DNA from: Bacteroidota bacterium
GTDB taxonomy: Bacteria > Bacteroidota > Ignavibacteria > Ignavibacteriales > Ignavibacteriaceae
NCBI GenBank assembly: GCA_023453665.1
Contig: JAEXTA010000001.1
Coordinates: 1 to 14,893, forward strand
DNA: 14,893 nucleotides
Direction: 5' to 3'
Shown: piece after piece, positions 1 to 8,379 of the stretch
Layout: each line of letters opens with the position of its first letter
Position numbering within the stretch: position 1 is the stretch's first letter
Notes under the pieces: model-generated
What the model was told of the DNA's origin: nothing
Databases searched by the model: none
What the model saw: the letters and a program-made list of their open reading frames with translations, nothing else
Made by a program: the position numbers and the translations under genes

Positions 1-825
1 TCTGTACAGAACGGTAAATTCAAAAGTGATTTTATTGTACCAAAAGATATTTCTTATGAAAATAAAAACGGTAAAGTGGTTGTGTATTTTTATAACGATG
101 ACAGTGACGGTATAATTTTTACTGACAAAGTCATAATAGGCGGTACTGATTCATTAACTCAAAATGATGGTAAAGGTCCTGAGATAAATATTCATTTCGA
201 CAGTGAGTCATACGAAAATGCAAATTTGATTAATCCAAATTCGTCATTGATAGTAAAATTATCAGATGAAACAGGTCTGAATACTACAGGTACCGGTATC
301 GGTCATAAACTTGAAGGTATACTTAATGATGACGAAAACAATCCGATAGATTTCACCAATTACTTCACGGGGGATATTGATGCTGGCGGAAGATCAGGTG
401 AGATTAATTACAAATTCAGTAACATTGAAACAGGAGAATACAAACTTCTGATTAAAGCATGGGATGTGTTTAATAACTTTTCATCTGAAACAACTTATTT
501 TAGTGTAGTAACCGGGGATGAACTGGTGGTACGAGACATATATAATTATCCTAACCCGTTTTCATCAAACACAACATTTACATTTCAACATAATCTCAAT
601 TCATCTGTAAATCTTAAGATCAGGATATATTCAATTGCCGGAAGACTTATACATGAGATTGAACGGCAGAACGTTAACGACCGCTTTGTAACTGTTGATT
701 GGGACGGAAGAGATATGGATGGTGATTTAATAGCTAATGGAACATATTTATATAAAATTGTAATTACTACATCAGACGGTCAATATAATCGGGATGTATT
801 AGGTAAACTTGCAGTAATAAGGTAG
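1..825 (+). CDS. porU: Type IX secretion system sortase PorU, C-terminal part (5' end outside window)
   Basis: Frame 1 is open from the first base, so this is the last 274 residues of a longer gene; the GTG at 76 is an internal Val codon, not the start. PorU is the outer-membrane-attached, gingipain-like sortase that removes the C-terminal signal from T9SS cargo and joins cargo to a surface anchor. Signs seen: a PorU-like stretch reading FIVPKDISY near residues 12-20, a TGLNTTGTGIGH motif near 81-92, KAWDVFNNFSSET near 136-148, and a sorting-type domain from about residue 176 with NYPNPF at 182-187. PorU itself is known to carry a CTD. The catalytic Cys/His region lies upstream and cannot be checked. 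porV follows 106 bases downstream, the usual porU-porV pairing. Identity is confident; activity cannot be judged. Confidence 0.85.
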   Translation, partial: SVQNGKFKSDFIVPKDISYENKNGKVVVYFYNDDSDGIIFTDKVIIGGTDSLTQNDGKGPEINIHFDSESYENANLINPNSSLIVKLSDETGLNTTGTGIGHKLEGILNDDENNPIDFTNYFTGDIDAGGRSGEINYKFSNIETGEYKLLIKAWDVFNNFSSETTYFSVVTGDELVVRDIYNYPNPFSSNTTFTFQHNLNSSVNLKIRIYSIAGRLIHEIERQNVNDRFVTVDWDGRDMDGDLIANGTYLYKIVITTSDGQYNRDVLGKLAVIR

Positions 826-918
826 GCATAAATGTTGTTGTATTTATATAAATTTTCTTTAGTTTTCAATTCCCGTTTTTCAGAAATAACTTTTTATAAG
901 AATAGTGATATAATTATC

Positions 919-924
919 GGAGGA
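919..924 (+). promoter_or_regulatory. Strong Shine-Dalgarno site for porV
   Basis: GGAGGA lies 7 bases before the ATG at 932 and fixes the porV start. Such a strong site is notable because many Bacteroidota translate without one; it fits a more Ignavibacteria-like lineage and suggests high porV translation. Confidence 0.75.
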
Positions 925-931
925 ATATAGA

Positions 932-2143
932 ATGAAAATAGTCATAAGGCTTTTGTTTATCAGCCTGATGGTACTTGGTTTTAATAAAATAAATTATGCA
1001 CAGGGTGAAGCAGCGGTTCCATTCCTGTTGTTGGCGCCAGATTCACGTGCCGGTGGTATTGGTGAATCAGGCGGTGGTTTGGCTGATAACTCTGCTGCAA
1101 TTTTCTGGAATCCGGCGGGTATTGCATTCTTAAGCGGAACTGAAGTCAGTATTACTCACAGCAACTGGCTGCCGCAGTTTCAACTTGATCTGTTCTATGA
1201 TTACCTTTCATACAGACAATATTTTGAAGAGATAGACGGAAGCGTAACTGCTAGTATCACTTACATGAATTTTGGTGAATTTGTAAGAACTCTTGATGAC
1301 CCTACACCTCTTGAAACATTCAGATCGTTTGATGCTGCGTTAACTTTAGGTTATGCTACCAAACTGAGCCCTGACTGGGGACTTGGTTTTAACTTCAGAC
1401 TCATTCACAGCAGACTTTCAGATAAGCCGACTGCAAACGAAACCGGAAAAGGTGTAGCAACATCTGTCAGTTTTGATATTGGCGCTATGTGGAGACCGGA
1501 AAGATTAGTGCTTCCTTTGGTTGATGAAAACATCGGCGGAAAATTCAGTCTTGGTATTAATCTTAGCAACCTTGGTCCAAAGATTTATTATATAGATCAG
1601 GCACAGGCGGATCCTATTCCAACAAACTTCAGATTAGGTTTTGCATATAAAGTTCTTGATGATGAATATAATTCACTTATCTATACTTTAGATTTCAGTA
1701 AGTTGCTTGTTAGCAGAACACCAACAGATTCTATCTTTTCAGTTTCACCTGGTGGAGATACCACAGTTACTGTAAATAAAGGTTCATCAAAAGAATTTTA
1801 TGAAGCACTTTTTTATGCCTGGGGTGATAAACCTTTTAGTGAAGAGTTAAGAGATATTGTGACCTCAATGGGACTTGAATACTGGTATGGTACACCGGGC
1901 GAATTTTTATTTGCATTAAGAACAGGTTTCTTCTATGAAGATCCATCTTACGGAAACAGAAAATTCTTAACCTTTGGTGCGGGTATCAGGTATGATATTT
2001 ACGGATTCGATTTTAGTTATATAACAACATCCGTATTCCCCGGCGGCGAAAACCATCCATTGTCTGATACACTGAGATTCACAGTATTAATTGGCTGGGG
2101 CGCTGTTCCCGAAAGTACAAGAGGATTACCAAGAGGGATCTAA
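932..2143 (+). CDS. porV: Type IX secretion system outer-membrane protein PorV
   Basis: The product is a 403-residue FadL-like outer-membrane barrel. In T9SS, PorV receives cargo from the SprA translocon, binds its C-terminal signal and brings it to PorU. Seen here: a signal peptide with likely cleavage after Ala23 (NYA-Q), then the family signature AVPFLLLAPDSRAGG at about 28-42, and DNSAAIFWNPAG at 52-63, followed by alternating barrel strands. The length is close to the roughly 390 residues known for PorV. It follows porU, and the next gene starts only 6 bases after its stop, so they are probably co-transcribed. PorQ and other PorV-like paralogues share the fold, but the porU neighbour favours PorV. 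Confidence 0.88.
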   Translation: MKIVIRLLFISLMVLGFNKINYAQGEAAVPFLLLAPDSRAGGIGESGGGLADNSAAIFWNPAGIAFLSGTEVSITHSNWLPQFQLDLFYDYLSYRQYFEEIDGSVTASITYMNFGEFVRTLDDPTPLETFRSFDAALTLGYATKLSPDWGLGFNFRLIHSRLSDKPTANETGKGVATSVSFDIGAMWRPERLVLPLVDENIGGKFSLGINLSNLGPKIYYIDQAQADPIPTNFRLGFAYKVLDDEYNSLIYTLDFSKLLVSRTPTDSIFSVSPGGDTTVTVNKGSSKEFYEALFYAWGDKPFSEELRDIVTSMGLEYWYGTPGEFLFALRTGFFYEDPSYGNRKFLTFGAGIRYDIYGFDFSYITTSVFPGGENHPLSDTLRFTVLIGWGAVPESTRGLPRGI

Positions 2144-2149
2144 TCTATA

Positions 2150-5100
2150 ATGTTTAAAAATATTTTCTTATTCCTCTCAATGCTTTTAAGTTTGGGCAGT
2201 TTATCTGCCCAAACTTTTATCGGCAAACTAAATCCCTTCCCTGTAAATGAAACGTCGGCTGCTGAAAATGATACTATAAAAATTCTTGCTGTTATGGTTA
2301 GCTTTCAGGAAGATCGTGACGGGGCTACATTCGGTACGGGAAAGTTTGGCAGTATTTATACACAAAATTATGGCAACTCCATAATCGATCCATTACCACA
2401 TGACAAAACCTATTTTGAAAATCATCTTCTCTTTGTCAAAAACTACTATTCAAAAATTTCAGGCGGTCAGACTACAATTGAATACACTGTAATGAATGAT
2501 ACTTTCTCGGTCTCTAAGACCATGAGGAATTATTCACCTGATCCTAAATCAGATGACTTTACTCCTATTGCAGAATTTTCAAAAGAAGTCTGGCACATTG
2601 CTGATTCGTTAAACCCATCGTTTAACTTTAGTGATTATGATATATTTTTAATTTTCCACGCCGGAGTTGGCAGGGATATTTCCTTACCCGGCAGTATTGG
2701 AAATGAAAGAGATCTTCCTTCACTTTATCTCAGCTCAAACGCTTTAAAAAATATTTATGGTGAAACTTTTCAGGGGTTCCCGGTAATGGGCGGAAGTTTC
2801 AACATCACAAATTCGATGATAATACCTGAAACGGAAAGCCGTGAAATTGAAAGCATTAGTGGGAAATTTCTATTTGAGATTTCCATTAATGGTTTGATTG
2901 CAGCGAGTGTTGCAAGTCATCTTGGGCTTCCGGATTTGTTCGATACCAACACTGGTCTTAGCGCAATCGGAAGATTTGGATTGATGGATGGTCAATCGAT
3001 ATTTGCTTACAATGGTTTATTCCCGCCTGAACCTTCAGCATGGGAAAAAATATTCTTATCAGAAAAATTAAACTGGAATTTACCGGTTACTGAGCTGGCT
3101 CCCGGCAATTATGATATTAATCTTGTTACAAAACTTGCAGCCGGAATTACTGATACCGTTATTTTAAAAGTACCAATCAATTCAACAGAATACTTCTTAC
3201 TTGAGAACAGATCACGTGATGCAAATTCCGATGGTTCAAAAATAACTTATGTAAGTAATGGCAATGTTATTGAAAGAACATTTCTAAAAGACACAACCGG
3301 TTTTTACAGCTTTGACACCGACTCGCTTGAAGGTGTTGTAATAAATGTTGATGAGCTTGATTGGGCTGTACCCGGAAGCGGAATTGTAATCTGGCACATA
3401 GACGAAAATATTATCAATGAAAAAATTTCTGAAAACAAAGTTAACACCGATAAACATAAACGCGGAGTTGACGTTGAAGAGGCAGACGGCGTTCAGGATA
3501 TTGGGGAAAGATTCTTCACTATATTCGGGGACGAAGTAATTGGTGAAGGTGAACCGGAAGATTTATGGTTCGCTTCAAATAAATCTTTTCTTTTCAAAAA
3601 CAGGTTTAACAAAAATTCACGTCCGGATACAAAATCGAATTCAGGGGCAAACAGCCTTATAAGCATTTCAGGATTTTCCGGTATATCTAACAGGATGAGT
3701 TTTAGAGTTGCTTATGGCGATTCAATTATTAAACCTGTGTTTAGTATTGAAGTACAGATATCATCTGATTCGAATAGTCTTACGGGTTACCACTCACAAA
3801 CTACTAATGGATTTTTATTAAAGACAGATTCATCACTGATCACAATTGACTCAAGAGGCAGCACCATTCTGCAACCGCTGAATCTTGTCTCATCACTCAA
3901 ACCAGCTTCTGCAATTATTAATAATGTCGATTATATACTTCAGCCAGTTGGAAATACATTACAGGTAATTTCAGATAATGGATTGGTTACCAGAATTATT
4001 TCTGCGAGTGAAAATATAACGACATCACCTGTCATTATTGAATCAGCAACAGAAATTTTCAGGATAATGTTTGGAACCGAAAAGGGTAAAATTTATTCGA
4101 TCAATCTGAATGATTTTAGTGATAGTACTGTAACAATAATTGATACCCTTCACACAGTTGTTAAAATCACTGGTTCAGGAAATTTTATTTCTTTCCTTCT
4201 TAGACTTAAAGAACCAGTCATCTCAGTACCTCCCGGACCGAACTTTTTGTATTTAGATAATTCAGGAAATTCTATTTCTATAAATGGTTCTGCTCTTGAT
4301 CTCGCTTTGACAAAGAACAAATCCGGAAATTATATCTCTGTTGTTCTTGGATCAGCGAATACTTTTTATGTAATAAAAGGAAATGAAATCATCAATTCAT
4401 TTGTTATTAATTCGATTGAACCGATAACCTCATTTATCATCACCGATTTAAAACGCAACGGCGAAAATTATATCGTCTTCTCTAACGGAAATAAGATTGA
4501 AGCAAGAAACCTGTCAGGTGCGCTTGCAGATAATTTTCCCTTTGAAGATCCGCTTAATGTAGGATTTGAAGGAACACCACTGTCAGCAGACTTTGAAAAT
4601 GATGATAACGCAGAGATAATAACTTTCACAAAAGACGGAAGAATTTTTGCGATTGACGGCGGAACAGGAAATGTAATCGACGGTTTTCCTCTTTCTACAG
4701 GTGCTGAATTAATTTCAACTCCGGTTCTTTATCGTGATAATGATAAAATCTCACTCGCAGCACTGGATGCTAAAAACAAATTAACTGCGTGGAATATCAG
4801 TCCTGCAGCAGGCAAGTTGTACTGGAGCGAAAAAAACGGAAACAGTTATAACTCAGCTTTTATTGATGCTGCCGAATCACAAAATTTTGTAAATACTTTT
4901 TTCCCGAAAGAAAAAGCATACAACTATCCTAATCCTGTTTATGGTAGTGAAACATTTATAAGGTACTATGTTTCAGAAGATTCAAAGATCAATATTAAAA
5001 TCTTTGATCTTGCCGGAGATTTTGTAGCTGAATTAAACGATGACGCATCAGGCGGATTTGATAATGAAACCGTGTGGAATGTCAGCGGGATTCAAAGCGG

Positions 5101-5182
5101 TGTATATTTAGCCCGGATAGAAGCAACTTCAACAAGCGGCAAAACAGAAGCTAATATTATTAAGATTGCGGTTGTAAAATAA
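2150..5182 (+). CDS. M6-peptidase-like surface protein lacking the HExxH zinc site, with T9SS sorting domain
   Basis: The product is a 1010-residue secreted protein. Residues 1-21 form a signal peptide (SLSA-Q). Residues about 45-520 resemble the M6 (immune inhibitor A) peptidase fold: HLGLPDLFD at 257-265, a Met-turn-like FGLMDG, EYFLLENR, PGSGIVIWHIDENI and VDVEEADG. In active M6 enzymes HEFGH precedes LGLPD; here the aligned residues 252-256 read ASVAS, so both zinc-binding His and the catalytic Glu are missing. No other HExxH occurs in the protein. Residues about 540-910 look like a beta-propeller (ADFENDDNAEIITF resembles VCBS/FG-GAP units). Residues about 922-1010 are a T9SS type A sorting domain with NYPNP at 925-929. 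It is probably a catalytically dead PorV/PorU client acting in binding or structure. Start: ATG 6 bases after porV; GAGGG at 2133-2137 is a distant ribosome site. Confidence 0.78.
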   Translation: MFKNIFLFLSMLLSLGSLSAQTFIGKLNPFPVNETSAAENDTIKILAVMVSFQEDRDGATFGTGKFGSIYTQNYGNSIIDPLPHDKTYFENHLLFVKNYYSKISGGQTTIEYTVMNDTFSVSKTMRNYSPDPKSDDFTPIAEFSKEVWHIADSLNPSFNFSDYDIFLIFHAGVGRDISLPGSIGNERDLPSLYLSSNALKNIYGETFQGFPVMGGSFNITNSMIIPETESREIESISGKFLFEISINGLIAASVASHLGLPDLFDTNTGLSAIGRFGLMDGQSIFAYNGLFPPEPSAWEKIFLSEKLNWNLPVTELAPGNYDINLVTKLAAGITDTVILKVPINSTEYFLLENRSRDANSDGSKITYVSNGNVIERTFLKDTTGFYSFDTDSLEGVVINVDELDWAVPGSGIVIWHIDENIINEKISENKVNTDKHKRGVDVEEADGVQDIGERFFTIFGDEVIGEGEPEDLWFASNKSFLFKNRFNKNSRPDTKSNSGANSLISISGFSGISNRMSFRVAYGDSIIKPVFSIEVQISSDSNSLTGYHSQTTNGFLLKTDSSLITIDSRGSTILQPLNLVSSLKPASAIINNVDYILQPVGNTLQVISDNGLVTRIISASENITTSPVIIESATEIFRIMFGTEKGKIYSINLNDFSDSTVTIIDTLHTVVKITGSGNFISFLLRLKEPVISVPPGPNFLYLDNSGNSISINGSALDLALTKNKSGNYISVVLGSANTFYVIKGNEIINSFVINSIEPITSFIITDLKRNGENYIVFSNGNKIEARNLSGALADNFPFEDPLNVGFEGTPLSADFENDDNAEIITFTKDGRIFAIDGGTGNVIDGFPLSTGAELISTPVLYRDNDKISLAALDAKNKLTAWNISPAAGKLYWSEKNGNSYNSAFIDAAESQNFVNTFFPKEKAYNYPNPVYGSETFIRYYVSEDSKINIKIFDLAGDFVAELNDDASGGFDNETVWNVSGIQSGVYLARIEATSTSGKTEANIIKIAVVK
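2188..2220 (+). terminator. Strong hairpin with short T tract inside the start of the M6-like gene (possible attenuator)
   Basis: AAGTTTGGGCAG at 2188-2199 pairs perfectly with CTGCCCAAACTT at 2205-2216 across a 5-base TTTAT loop, followed by TTAT. The right arm ends in TT, so the 3' side reads CTTTTAT. The shape is that of an intrinsic terminator, but it lies 38 bases inside the coding region, over codons for the signal-peptide end. It could terminate part of the porUV transcripts, slow ribosomes or stabilise an upstream mRNA end. The structure is plainly visible; its function is inferred. Confidence 0.5.
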
Positions 5183-5196
5183 CCGCAGTCATTTTT
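5166..5196 (+). terminator. Hairpin over the stop codon of the M6-like gene, terminator-like
   Basis: TGCGGTT (5167-5173) pairs with AACCGCA (5181-5187) across a 7-base loop, with one further wobble pair outside, and TTTTT follows at 5192-5196. The stop codon TAA (5180-5182) lies partly in the right arm. Translating ribosomes would disturb it, so it would work best on untranslated or released mRNA. It may reduce read-through into the next gene, whose start is about 60 bases downstream. Confidence 0.4.
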
Positions 5197-5245
5197 AGGG
5201 GAAGTGTTATTCTCTCACAAAATATTCTTAGAAGAAAATACAATA

Positions 5246-8200
5246 ATGCTTAAACGAATATTTATCCTTTTCATTTTTCTGGTTTTAAACTCAAAATCTT
5301 ACTCACAGTTTACAGACTTTCATCCCGAACTAAACTGGTTCACTATAAAAGGAAAGTACGTTGATGTTCACTTTCACGAAGGTGCTGAAAGAACAGCAAA
5401 AGTAGTGTGTAAAATTGCAGATGAAGTGTGGGAACCTATAACTTCTTTATATCAATATGAACCGGAGAGAACTCACTACATCATTAAAGACATTGATGAT
5501 TACTCAAACGGTGCTACATATTTCTTCGACAACAAAATTGAAATATGGACAAGCGCTCTGGACTTTGATCTTCGCGGTACCCATAACTGGCTTCGTAATG
5601 TTATATCTCACGAGTTTACACATCTTGTTCAGATACAGGCGTCGATGAAAGCTACAAGAACTTTGCCTGCTGTTTTTTTACAGATGCTGAATTATGAAGA
5701 TGAAAGAAGACCTGATATTCTCTACGGCTTTCCGAACTTTATAGTATCATATCCTCTTGCGACTATTAATATGCCTGCCTGGTTTGCTGAAGGCACAGCA
5801 CAATATATGCGTAAAGAGTTTGATTATGATAACTGGGATTCTCACCGTGATATGATTCTTCGTTCTTACGTGCTTGATAATAACATGCTTACCTGGAATC
5901 AGATGGGTGTATTTGAAAAAACAAGTCTTGGTAACGAATCAGTTTATAACTCGGGCTTTGCTTTAACCAAATATATTGCACAAAAGTATGGCGAGGACAA
6001 ATTAAGAAGAGTAAGCAATGCTCTTGGTAACTTCGGAACATTTACATTTGATGCAGCATTTAAAGATGTAATTGGTAAATCAGGAACTGAATTGTATAAC
6101 GAATGGAAAGAGTATCTTGTTAAAGACTATAATGAGCGAATAAAAAATGTTAAAAATAATCTTGTGACAGGTGATACTATCAGTAAAACCGGGTTTGGAA
6201 ATTTTTACCCGACATTTACTTCCGATGGCACAAAATTCATTTACATATCGAATAAGAACTCAGATTATTTTTCTCCCGCTTCAGTTTATATGTATGACCT
6301 GGTTTCCAAAACTGAAAAAGAAATTGTAAGTGGTGTGCGTTCAACAATCAGTTTTTTGCCGGGAGAAAAGAAAATTCTGTTCGCTAAAATAACAGATGAC
6401 AATCCCAACTGGTATAACATACACGATCTGTACATTTATGATATTGAAGAAGATGATGAAATAAGATTAACAAATAACCTGAGAGCTAATCAGCCTTCAA
6501 TTTCAAATGACGGAAATAAAATTGTTTTTCTTTTTCAGAAAGACGGAACGACGAATATTGGTATTGTGGATTCGGATGGAAAAAACTTTAAACAGCTTAC
6601 ATTCTTTAACGATGGTGAACAGGTTTACAACCCCAAATTTTCACAGGATGATTCATACATAATTTTTGATTTCTCATATCATCAAACTAGAGATATTGTT
6701 GCTGTGAACACAGATGGAAGTAATTACCGTAAAATCATTGCAACAGAATATGATGAAAGAAATCCTGTATTCCATAAAAACGGGAATCTTGTTTATTCAT
6801 CTGATGAAACAGGAATTTACAACATCTATTCAATGAATATTAAAACAGGCGAAAGGGTACAGCTTACAAATGTAACCGGCGGTGCATTTATGCCTGATGT
6901 TAACGAGAACGGTGATATTGTTTATTCTGGTTATACATCAACAGGTTATAAAATATTTTATTTGTCTGTTGATAAACAAAACCAGGTAAAACCCGGAGTG
7001 AGTTATGTGCGTTCATTAAACCCTCCGTTAAATGAAGATAAACCAAATGGTGATATAGCTTCATTTGACATAGCTAAATTAAAAGGATTTAATGATTATG
7101 AAACACCCGAATATGAAAAGACAAAATATTCAGGTGCGTTTTCAAAACTTACATTTTATCCTTTCCTCAGGTATGATAATTACAACACCTCAAATAAATT
7201 TATTGAAAAATTAAAGCCCGGACTTTATGTTACTTCAAGCGATATGCTTAATCGTTATTCTATTTTTGCTGGTGCTTCTATCAACACAAGACTTGAACGT
7301 GATTTATTTTTAATCTTTGATTACAAAAATAAACTGCCTTTACTTTTTGATATCGGATTAAAACCGGAATTATCGCTCGAACTATACAACATAAGTCGAA
7401 AGGCAAATGTTGATATTTTATTTGGTGTGGATTCGACAACTATTCCACCGACTTATGATGTTATTATTCCGACAGATGTTACTTATAATCTTTTTGAAGT
7501 CGATATTGTTGCAAGGCACAGGATATTCAGCAGGGCAATGAATCTTGAATTCAGATTTATTTTCTCGAGGTACTCTGCAGCTTTAAATAGTTTTTTTATT
7601 CCTGATGTCGGATTGTATCCAACAACAGATGATACTTATTTAGTTGGCAGAAATCTTCAGGTTAAATATACTTTCGATGCAATTGCACCGGACCGTGATA
7701 GTGATATTAATCCGGTCGGAGCTTCAATTGATCTTACATATAATTACGAGTTCAACAAGTTCAATGAAAGTGGTGAATATGAGGTTAATGATGCCGGCGC
7801 ATTAGTGCCGCAGTATGATAATTTCAATTTCCACAAACTTGAGCTTAACAGTAAACTTCATTTTCCTTTATGGGCCAGTCATACCATAACTGCCCAGATA
7901 AGAGCGGGTTCAATACTCGGTCCGCAGCAGCCTGACTTTTTCGATTTTTATCTCGGCGGATTAATTGGAATGAAGGCTTATCCGTTTTACGCTATGAGTG
8001 GAAATGAGATTGGCTGGTTAAACCTTACTTACAGAATGCCGTTATTCAGAAATATTGACAGCAAGGTTGGTCATATATACATTGACAAAATCTTCCTATC
8101 AGTTTATGGTGATTTGGGAAATGCCTGGAACGGAAAGTTACCTGAATTTGATACTTTTAAAAAAGGTGCAGGAGCTGAACTAAGGATAGCGATGAATTCT

Positions 8201-8341
8201 TATTATCTGTTCCCGACAAACTTTTTTGTAAATGCTTCTTACGGTTTTGATGAAGTACAACGAACAGTCCGTAATGAAACCATTAAGTATGGAAAAGAAT
8301 GGAGATTTTACGGCGGAATTTTATTTGGTTTTGATTTCTAA
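5246..8341 (+). CDS. Outer-membrane gluzincin-type peptidase fused to TolB-like propeller and beta-barrel
   Basis: The ATG at 5246 gives a 1031-residue protein with a clean signal peptide (MLKRIFILFIFLVLNSKSYS-Q). The frame is open back to a GTG at 5204, but that would put 14 polar residues before the signal, and an AGGGG lies too close to it. Residues about 25-300 look like a peptidase MA-type gluzincin: HEFTH at 122-126 (zinc His and catalytic Glu) and a candidate third ligand Glu182 in AWFAEGTAQY. Residues about 311-585 contain roughly six PD40/TolB-like blades (PTFTSDGTKFIYIS, PSISNDGNKIVFL, PKFSQDDSYIIFD). From about 632 on, alternating strands suggest an outer-membrane barrel; the end resembles Omp85 (GMKAYPFY, then YRMPLF and YGDLGNAW) and closes with a terminal Phe. 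Probable role: a membrane-anchored peptidase with a protein- or glycan-binding propeller. The exact family name is unknown to me. Confidence 0.72.
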   Translation: MLKRIFILFIFLVLNSKSYSQFTDFHPELNWFTIKGKYVDVHFHEGAERTAKVVCKIADEVWEPITSLYQYEPERTHYIIKDIDDYSNGATYFFDNKIEIWTSALDFDLRGTHNWLRNVISHEFTHLVQIQASMKATRTLPAVFLQMLNYEDERRPDILYGFPNFIVSYPLATINMPAWFAEGTAQYMRKEFDYDNWDSHRDMILRSYVLDNNMLTWNQMGVFEKTSLGNESVYNSGFALTKYIAQKYGEDKLRRVSNALGNFGTFTFDAAFKDVIGKSGTELYNEWKEYLVKDYNERIKNVKNNLVTGDTISKTGFGNFYPTFTSDGTKFIYISNKNSDYFSPASVYMYDLVSKTEKEIVSGVRSTISFLPGEKKILFAKITDDNPNWYNIHDLYIYDIEEDDEIRLTNNLRANQPSISNDGNKIVFLFQKDGTTNIGIVDSDGKNFKQLTFFNDGEQVYNPKFSQDDSYIIFDFSYHQTRDIVAVNTDGSNYRKIIATEYDERNPVFHKNGNLVYSSDETGIYNIYSMNIKTGERVQLTNVTGGAFMPDVNENGDIVYSGYTSTGYKIFYLSVDKQNQVKPGVSYVRSLNPPLNEDKPNGDIASFDIAKLKGFNDYETPEYEKTKYSGAFSKLTFYPFLRYDNYNTSNKFIEKLKPGLYVTSSDMLNRYSIFAGASINTRLERDLFLIFDYKNKLPLLFDIGLKPELSLELYNISRKANVDILFGVDSTTIPPTYDVIIPTDVTYNLFEVDIVARHRIFSRAMNLEFRFIFSRYSAALNSFFIPDVGLYPTTDDTYLVGRNLQVKYTFDAIAPDRDSDINPVGASIDLTYNYEFNKFNESGEYEVNDAGALVPQYDNFNFHKLELNSKLHFPLWASHTITAQIRAGSILGPQQPDFFDFYLGGLIGMKAYPFYAMSGNEIGWLNLTYRMPLFRNIDSKVGHIYIDKIFLSVYGDLGNAWNGKLPEFDTFKKGAGAELRIAMNSYYLFPTNFFVNASYGFDEVQRTVRNETIKYGKEWRFYGGILFGFDF

Positions 8342-8379
8342 TTACTGTTGATCAGTAAAATAATAATGAAGGAAATTTT

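Noticed and set aside
909..914. Perfect TATAAT just before porV
   Set aside because: Transcription would start at or within the GGAGGA ribosome site at 919-924, leaving no usable leader, so it is unlikely to be the porV promoter.
832..930. A 32-codon frame between porU and porV, ending one base before the porV ATG
   Set aside because: It has no clear ribosome site, an ordinary AT-rich chance composition and no recognisable family; its end covers the strong porV ribosome site.
5204..5245. GTG start giving a longer peptidase-barrel protein
   Set aside because: It would put 14 mostly polar residues before a normal signal peptide, and the AGGGG before it is too close; the ATG at 5246 fits better.
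5457..5648. 63-codon frame within the peptidase region
   Set aside because: It lies wholly inside the well-supported peptidase gene in another frame and resembles nothing.
8342..8358. TTACTG/CAGTAA hairpin after the peptidase-barrel gene as a terminator
   Set aside because: The stem has only six AT-rich pairs and no T tract follows.
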